Positions 1-6,600 of a stretch of 8,642 nt of DNA are shown piece after piece. Both the position numbers and the translations under genes were made by a program. The notes beneath the pieces were generated by a model that worked only from the letters and a program-made list of their open reading frames with translations, ran no database searches and was not told the DNA's origin. Source of the stretch: Candidatus Omnitrophica bacterium UBA1562 (GTDB taxonomy: Bacteria; Omnitrophota; Gorgyraeia; Gygaellales; Profunditerraquicolaceae); the NCBI GenBank assembly GCA_002322525.1, contig DCOU01000024.1:1-8642 (forward strand), read 5' to 3'. Position 1 is the first letter of the stretch. Each line of letters opens with the position of its first letter.

Positions 1-663
1 CGCTATAACTTTGCTACCGGCGCCTGGGAAATAGTCAGAGAAGGCAAGCAATTGACTGTCCAAGCAGAGGCATTATGCAAAATGATGCAGCAGTACATAA
101 AAGCAACATTTGAAACAATGCCACCGGTATATTTCACTAAGAGAGGCGATATCTTTAAGGTTGGGGTGCCGGATATATTCCGCATAATCAATAAACCTAC
201 CGCTTTCGACATAATAATTAAGAGACCCGCCGCTGATATACCTGCTAATATCCACCCTGAAATTATAAGAATAGGCGGCATGGAGGCTATCCGTATAGAG
301 CCGATACGATTTGTTGATAATTCCATAACTATTCTAGGTTTCTTCTTACCGACAAGACTTGAAGTATTAATTTCCGGGTTGCTTTATATGCTGGGCTTAG
401 ATTTTATAGGCCAGCTTTTATGGGGAGAACGTTGGGCGGGTTTAAGATTAGACTGGGAATATTTAGTGGCTAGGATAATTATTGAGCGGGCATACCGGGC
501 AGTAGGCGCGGATATCCGGCACCCGATTACCAGATGGGCTATTGAGAGCGCTACCAAGAGAGAGGCTGAGAAGAGATTATCGCGTTCTGATTCGTATAAG
601 ATTTCAGCTTGGGGGCTGCGCGTTTCCCGCCTCGCAGCTTCCCTGCCGCGCCTCTTAAGTAAA
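1..663 (+). other. N-terminal visible region of the giant protein, unrecognised
   Basis: Residues 1-221 match no family I recognise. Residues 1-110 look like a soluble alpha/beta region (for example DIFKVGVPDIFRI, residues 50-62). Residues 121-170 contain a hydrophobic helix (about 121-140) and an amphipathic region with several Trp and Arg residues. Residues 180-220 are basic (KREAEKRLSRSDSYK) and directly precede the first clear membrane helix, as expected for a cytosolic flank under the positive-inside rule. The first residues, RYNFATGAWE, resemble NVYTRNGRADSWE near the start of the gene that begins at 8469, which hints that the true start is not far upstream. Confidence 0.4.
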
Positions 664-3600
664 TTACTTAAATTGGTAATCCCTGTGGCTTTATTTTTCC
701 TGACCTCGCCTACAACTGTGCAGGCTAAAGGGCTGTTGGATAGCGCGGAAGCTGACCCCATTGTTACAATCGTGTTATCGATAATAGGAATTGCAATAAC
801 ATTCCTACTCTTTTTAATCGCCAAGGAGGCGAAACAGTCAACTCGCCCATCGGGACTTTCAGTTAAGATTACTAACGGCTTAAAGATAACAGGGATTATC
901 TTGGGACTGATATCGCTACTAGGATTAATAAATGCTGGCGGAGATATCTTAATGGGCGTTTGGGATTCGTCTTTTGCTCCTTGGTTTAAGAATATGCTGC
1001 AAGAACTGCGAAAACTGATTGACACGCTCTCTTCTGTCGTGCCGAATAATGGCGTGGGGCTTGGTGGCGGCCTGGCGCTGGCGGACGCGCCTTACCTCGG
1101 TGGTGCAGCGATGGTTATAGGTAGTAAGTTGATGGGTAAACAGCCACATATAGATGTTGTTAGAGGAGAGGTTGAGCTTCATTCCTTAGTTGCCTATTTG
1201 GTGGCTAATGGCGAGGAAGGCCGCCGTAAAGTGGTAGATTGCGTAAATAGCGAGGGAGACTTACAGGCTTTAATAGATACGAATCCCGGTCGCAGGAGAT
1301 TCTTCCAGAAACTCATAGAACACTTTACCTACAAGCAGTTTGTGGATAATTTGGGCAGGCCAGCAGTGGAATATGCCGCTAACGGAATAGACGCAATGAA
1401 GAATTTATCCGGTAAACCCCAGGTTCGTATCCGGGTAGATGATTCCCTGATAGAGATCATAGATAGCGGCAGCGGAATGAGCCCGGAGGTCATATTTAGA
1501 GACCTCCTCATACCGGCAATGAGCAGTAAGCAGGGAACGATTGGCAGGTTTGGCGTCGGGTTTTATTCCGGATTCGCTTATTTGCAGAACGATAGTGATT
1601 ATATATCAGTTAATACCACCACAGAAGATACCTCTTATCAGCTTACCTTCCATGTAAAATCCGAAAGAAATCTTTTTAAGAGAAATGTAAAAATATTTGT
1701 CAAAATTGAGCCCGCCAGCGAAAACCCAACGAATAAAGGAACAGTCATAAGCGTTCATAGGGATTTCTCCAAAGAGGTAGAAGCGATAGAAGAGACAATA
1801 ATAAAGCACCTTTCATATAATCCCTATGCCGATATTATTCTGAATGGAAGAAAGATTAACCAGGTAGACGGATTGGTGAGCGTGAAGGATACAAGTGATC
1901 CGGAAAATATCTGTGGCATTATGTATTCCCGCAAGTTGGCTAAAGACGGAGAAGGCGAGATTGTAGTAACCCTTAATGGCATAACTTTAGATACTTACAA
2001 GACATACGGTTACCACATACCGCGCCTAATAGTTATAGTTTACCCTAAAAATTTAGAGATGCCTGTATCCCGCCAGCTTCCTGATTGGAACGAGGTTACC
2101 GCTGCGGCGACAGAAAAGATACTGGCATTAATGGTATCACAAAAAGGATCCTTGGGATTATTGAGCGCTTTCTATAGCGTAGTTCAGGCATATCATAACT
2201 CTATCAGCAGCTTTAGGCAGAAGGGCAGCCCCCGGGAGATCCTGGATAACGCATTTCTAGAAGCGAAAAAAGGCTTATCTGAGGCTGTAAAATTATTGCC
2301 GGATAGCGCAGAATTTCAAAGTATAGATACAGCAAACGCTAAATTCGTCCATCCTGCATACGCGCAGGCTTTAGAGAAGGTGTTTGTTGAATATAAAGAT
2401 TTCGTGTTGCGGTACCCCTATAGATATAAAACTTTATTGGTTAAATTTATTGATTATCCCAATAAGACAATATCGCGCTACGGAAATAGCATTATTCTCT
2501 TAGATGAAAGATATGTAGCCGGAATACGGAAAGACGAAGTAAAAAGGGCGGCGTTGGTTAATGCCTTACAATCAATAGAAATAGAAGGCGAATTTCACCA
2601 TAAGATATCCCGGCAGGAAAGAATACAGATATTGAGGAATTGGTTAGCTACGCTGGCCAGTAAAATAAATCCGCGGAATTGGGTTATTACGCTGTCAATG
2701 AGAGAATCGTTGATACAGGCTAACAGAAACACAAATGATCCCAGTAAGTTTATCTTCCTGGAGAACCTTATTCTTTGGATTCTGGCGTTAACCGCTTTGT
2801 TCATTCCTCAGGCATTTAATAGAAGTGATGTGGATGCGCTAAGCGCTGTTTTTATTGGTGTTCTTGCCTTCGTGTTCGCGTTAGCAGTTCCTGCGGCTAT
2901 ACATTTCCTGCGCTATGTAGATTATAATCCGTCTTCCCTGCCCAAGTCACCGGCAATAATATCATCCATAATATTAAGCATCGCATTGCTTTCTTTGCTG
3001 CCTGTTTCTTCAACCACATCGGACTTAGCGGTTAAACTATTAAAAGATTGGCCATGGTGGGGATGGAGTTTTGTGTATGCCTTGCCTGAATTATTTGTTT
3101 TTATGCTTAGGTCTGCGCTGCGTTATTTATATCTTCTTTCAGAGTCTTTCTTCATCAGAAGATTTCTTAGAAATGCAGAGGCGCTGAATGAGCTGATAGG
3201 CCAGGCCTTGAAAAACCAGAAAAGAAAAATTCATAGGGAAGAGCTTTATTTGATGGGAAGGTTTGCCTGGAATCTCTATAGAAATAACGAAGAAAATAAG
3301 GTCACTATTGATGAAAGCCGCAAGGCCGCAATACTGAAAATGATAGAAACCTTAATCAGCTTAGAACATGAGTGGTACCATCAGCACAGAGGACTTACCG
3401 CCGATTTGAAAGTGATGAGGCATGGTATGGCAATCTTCGGCGCCAGATTCCCTGATTTAGTCGAACTACTCGCAAAGAACCCCGAGGTAATCTATAGCCT
3501 ACCCTACATCTTATTTGTTTCAGACCTATTCTTAAAGAAATTTAAGCCAGCCCATGCATCAAAGAAAGAAATTGCAGACAGGTTAATGGAGGTATGGGAG

Positions 3601-6600
3601 TATTATTTAGTGCAATTGGCAGTGGATCCGGAACAAAGAAAAAGAATGTTCGAATATTTTACCAGCGATAACTTCTTATCTCTAAAACGTCCGGAAGAAG
3701 TTTACTTCTTAGCCAGGGCAGGGGTATTCTTATTTATGGGCAAAAGGATGGATTTGGATGACATGGAGAGCGACCTTTATTCTCGCTATGAACCGAAAGG
3801 ATACGCGGTGCGTGATTTGCCTCTGAGCACACTGATCGCATATTATCTTTCGCTTCCGGATGAGACGCCGGTCTTGAACGATTCCTGCCTGCCAGAGGGA
3901 TTAAAATCGAAGTTGAGCTCAGAGAATCCTGCAGAGCGGGTAAGGGCAATAAGCTTTATTTTAAGTACCTTGGAACATATCAGTGAGCCGGATTTCCGCA
4001 TCGCTATTGCCAGAAGGTTTATTAATAATGCAGTGGAGCATCAGAATCCGGATGACAAGATTTTCTTAAGAGAGTTAGTGCAAAATGTGATGGACATGAT
4101 TGTAGAGACCAATCCCGGGCGGAATGCCCGCGTTATGAATATAGAATCATTGCTTTATAAGAACCACATTGTTCTTACCTTAGCGGATAGATTTGGCATG
4201 GATTTATTCCGCCTCTTTAATAAATTGCTTATTCCCGGCGAGTCCACAAAATGGGAAGAGGATGAAGCGATCGGAGAATTAGGAATAGGTTTCTTTACGG
4301 TCTATAAGAATGCCGAGCGGGTTTACATCAAGACCAAGGATTCCCTTGGCAGAGGAGTAGTTGTTATTGTACGGGTAAGCGATTTTGTGCGCGGGAATGA
4401 CGGCCAGGTCCTGGATGCCCAGGTATCAATATCTGTGCGGGCAGTTGAGGACACTGAGGATGAGGATTTCGGCTTCAAGGGGACTGAGATTATCTGGAGC
4501 AAGAGGACAGACGCGCCATACTTAGATGAATCTGAATTGCATTCCAGTTTGATATATCAGGTAGGTTCTGTGGAGCGGGAGAAGCTAAGAATTATCTGGA
4601 GAGACGCAGGGTCTCAATATGGGTATACGATGGGCAAGGCTTCGGTTGAAGTAAATACATCCGGTTCCAAGGGTACCTTAACTACGCGAGTGGTTTCACA
4701 TGGCGAAAATAAAGTTACTAAGGATGGCTTGCTGGTGAGAAATGATAATAGCGAATATAGGAGCTTTCTGCCGGCGCTTATCAATAAAATATTTGGCGGC
4801 ATTATATGGGATTTGCCGCACAACACCCGCCTTTTAAGAGATAGGACAGATTTGGAAAGTAAGGAAGGAGTGCTTTTGGCATTGGCGCCTTACATCCAGT
4901 TAAGCGCCCTGAAGGCCTTCGCATATCTGATTGTTACCGGCAGGATTCCGTATGATAGCATTTTCCCGAAGGATCTTTTTAGCCTGAGGGCATTAAAGCA
5001 ATTTGAAGCTACAGAGGCAGTGGCAAGAGACATACAAGGATTATTAGATGAAAGCGCGCCTCGTGCTTTTGACCCCAGTAATTATAGAGAGATGCTTAGC
5101 TTAGAGCAATTAGTGGCTAACCTGCCGTTTGCTACAGTTAAGGGCCGTGAGCAAAAATTAAGCCTCTTGGAGATTTTACAGGGCATCCGGGATAAAAAGA
5201 TAAAATACAGAGATTTAGCGGATAAAAGTATAGCCGAATACATCAAGAATAAAGTTTTTAAAGAATGGCTCAAAAAGACTATTAGGGTAGCGACAAGATA
5301 TTTAGGATGGGCAACCGCGCTGGCAGGTGTAGTATTGGCGTTAAAGTTTGGCCCGGATCTATTAGTGCGCGTTACCACAAATTTATCTGGCACGGCCTCT
5401 CTGGGCACTCCTGCTTTGTCTTCTCATGTAACGACCAGTAACGACAACTTGTTAGGAATCCAAGGCAATGGATTTATTAACACAATCGCAATGGTAGTGA
5501 TGAATATATTAAGTCTAGTCCCGGCCTACTTATCATTTAGCATAGTGAAGCGTTTTCTGTTAAAGGACGTTGACATAAATATTAGCTTCATGTTAGGTTT
5601 GGATTATTTAAAGAAATTAATTACTGTTTTGTCACCCCGAAGAATAACATCAAATGATTTTCTCCTGCCCGATACTCAGGTAGATGATAGCCATTATGCT
5701 TATAAGGCTTTGGCTGAGCTTACGCAGCGCATAGCCGTTAATTTGCTGCAACTTAAAAACAGAGGAGAGCTTAGGTCTGAAGATTTAGATTATCAATGCG
5801 GTTTCTTCTGGGAGAATACCCATAGTATTATTGCACATACGGATGCGCATGAAAGACGCATTGGCTGGAATTTGGACAGGATGTCAGATGGGTTTATGAG
5901 AACGCTGCTTTCTATTCTTCCAGCTATGAAGGGTAATACAGCAAGGAGAGGGACAGGAGAACTTTCAGATTTTATCTATCTCTGGCAGCATTATCTGCAA
6001 GGGAAACTGAGCATAAAAGAAAGGGAGCATCTCTTAAGTTATATCCTCCTTACTATTGGAGACGAGGTTACGCATTTGGAACATCCTGAGCTTAAAGGTC
6101 ACGACGCAGCTTTTAAGGAATATATGGTTGAAAATTTAAATCTGATTTTAGCCAATGCTGAGGCGATAAAAGCAATTCTACAGGAATTATGCTCTCAACA
6201 ACCGCAGAGAGCCAGATTGGCAACTCCCGGCGAAGTATTCTCTAAATTCAGCACCGAATTAAGAACAGACACGTTAGGCTCAGGGCAAACAGCAAATAAG
6301 AAGACGTTTATAACGGGCAAAATGATGTTTTGGGCTTTTCTGTTTACTTTAATGGGGATGCCCTATACCGGTTACCTCCTTCCCTTTGAGCCCATCCAGA
6401 CTTTAATTCATGAATACCTGCATGCCTTACCGGTGATTATTGCCGGAGGCAATGCTCAAATAGGTTTAAATGAAAGTGTCAACTCCTTTGCTTATTTAAT
6501 AAATTGTATCATTCCTAAGCTTCCCGGGGTTAGCGGGATTCTGCAGCAAATTCCCTCTCTTGCCGCAGGCGCAACAAGTCCGGATTTTTCATCTTTGCAT

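Noticed and set aside
384..1025. Minus-strand ORF of 213 codons
   Set aside because: It lies fully antisense to the giant gene's membrane region, has no ribosome site noticed and a Ser/Pro/Ile-rich shadow-like composition; the plus frame has clear motifs just downstream.
5082..5408. Minus-strand ORF of 108 codons
   Set aside because: Antisense to well-behaved coding sequence of the giant protein, with no promoter or ribosome site noticed; treated as a shadow. The other minus-strand ORFs before 7420 were dropped for the same reason.
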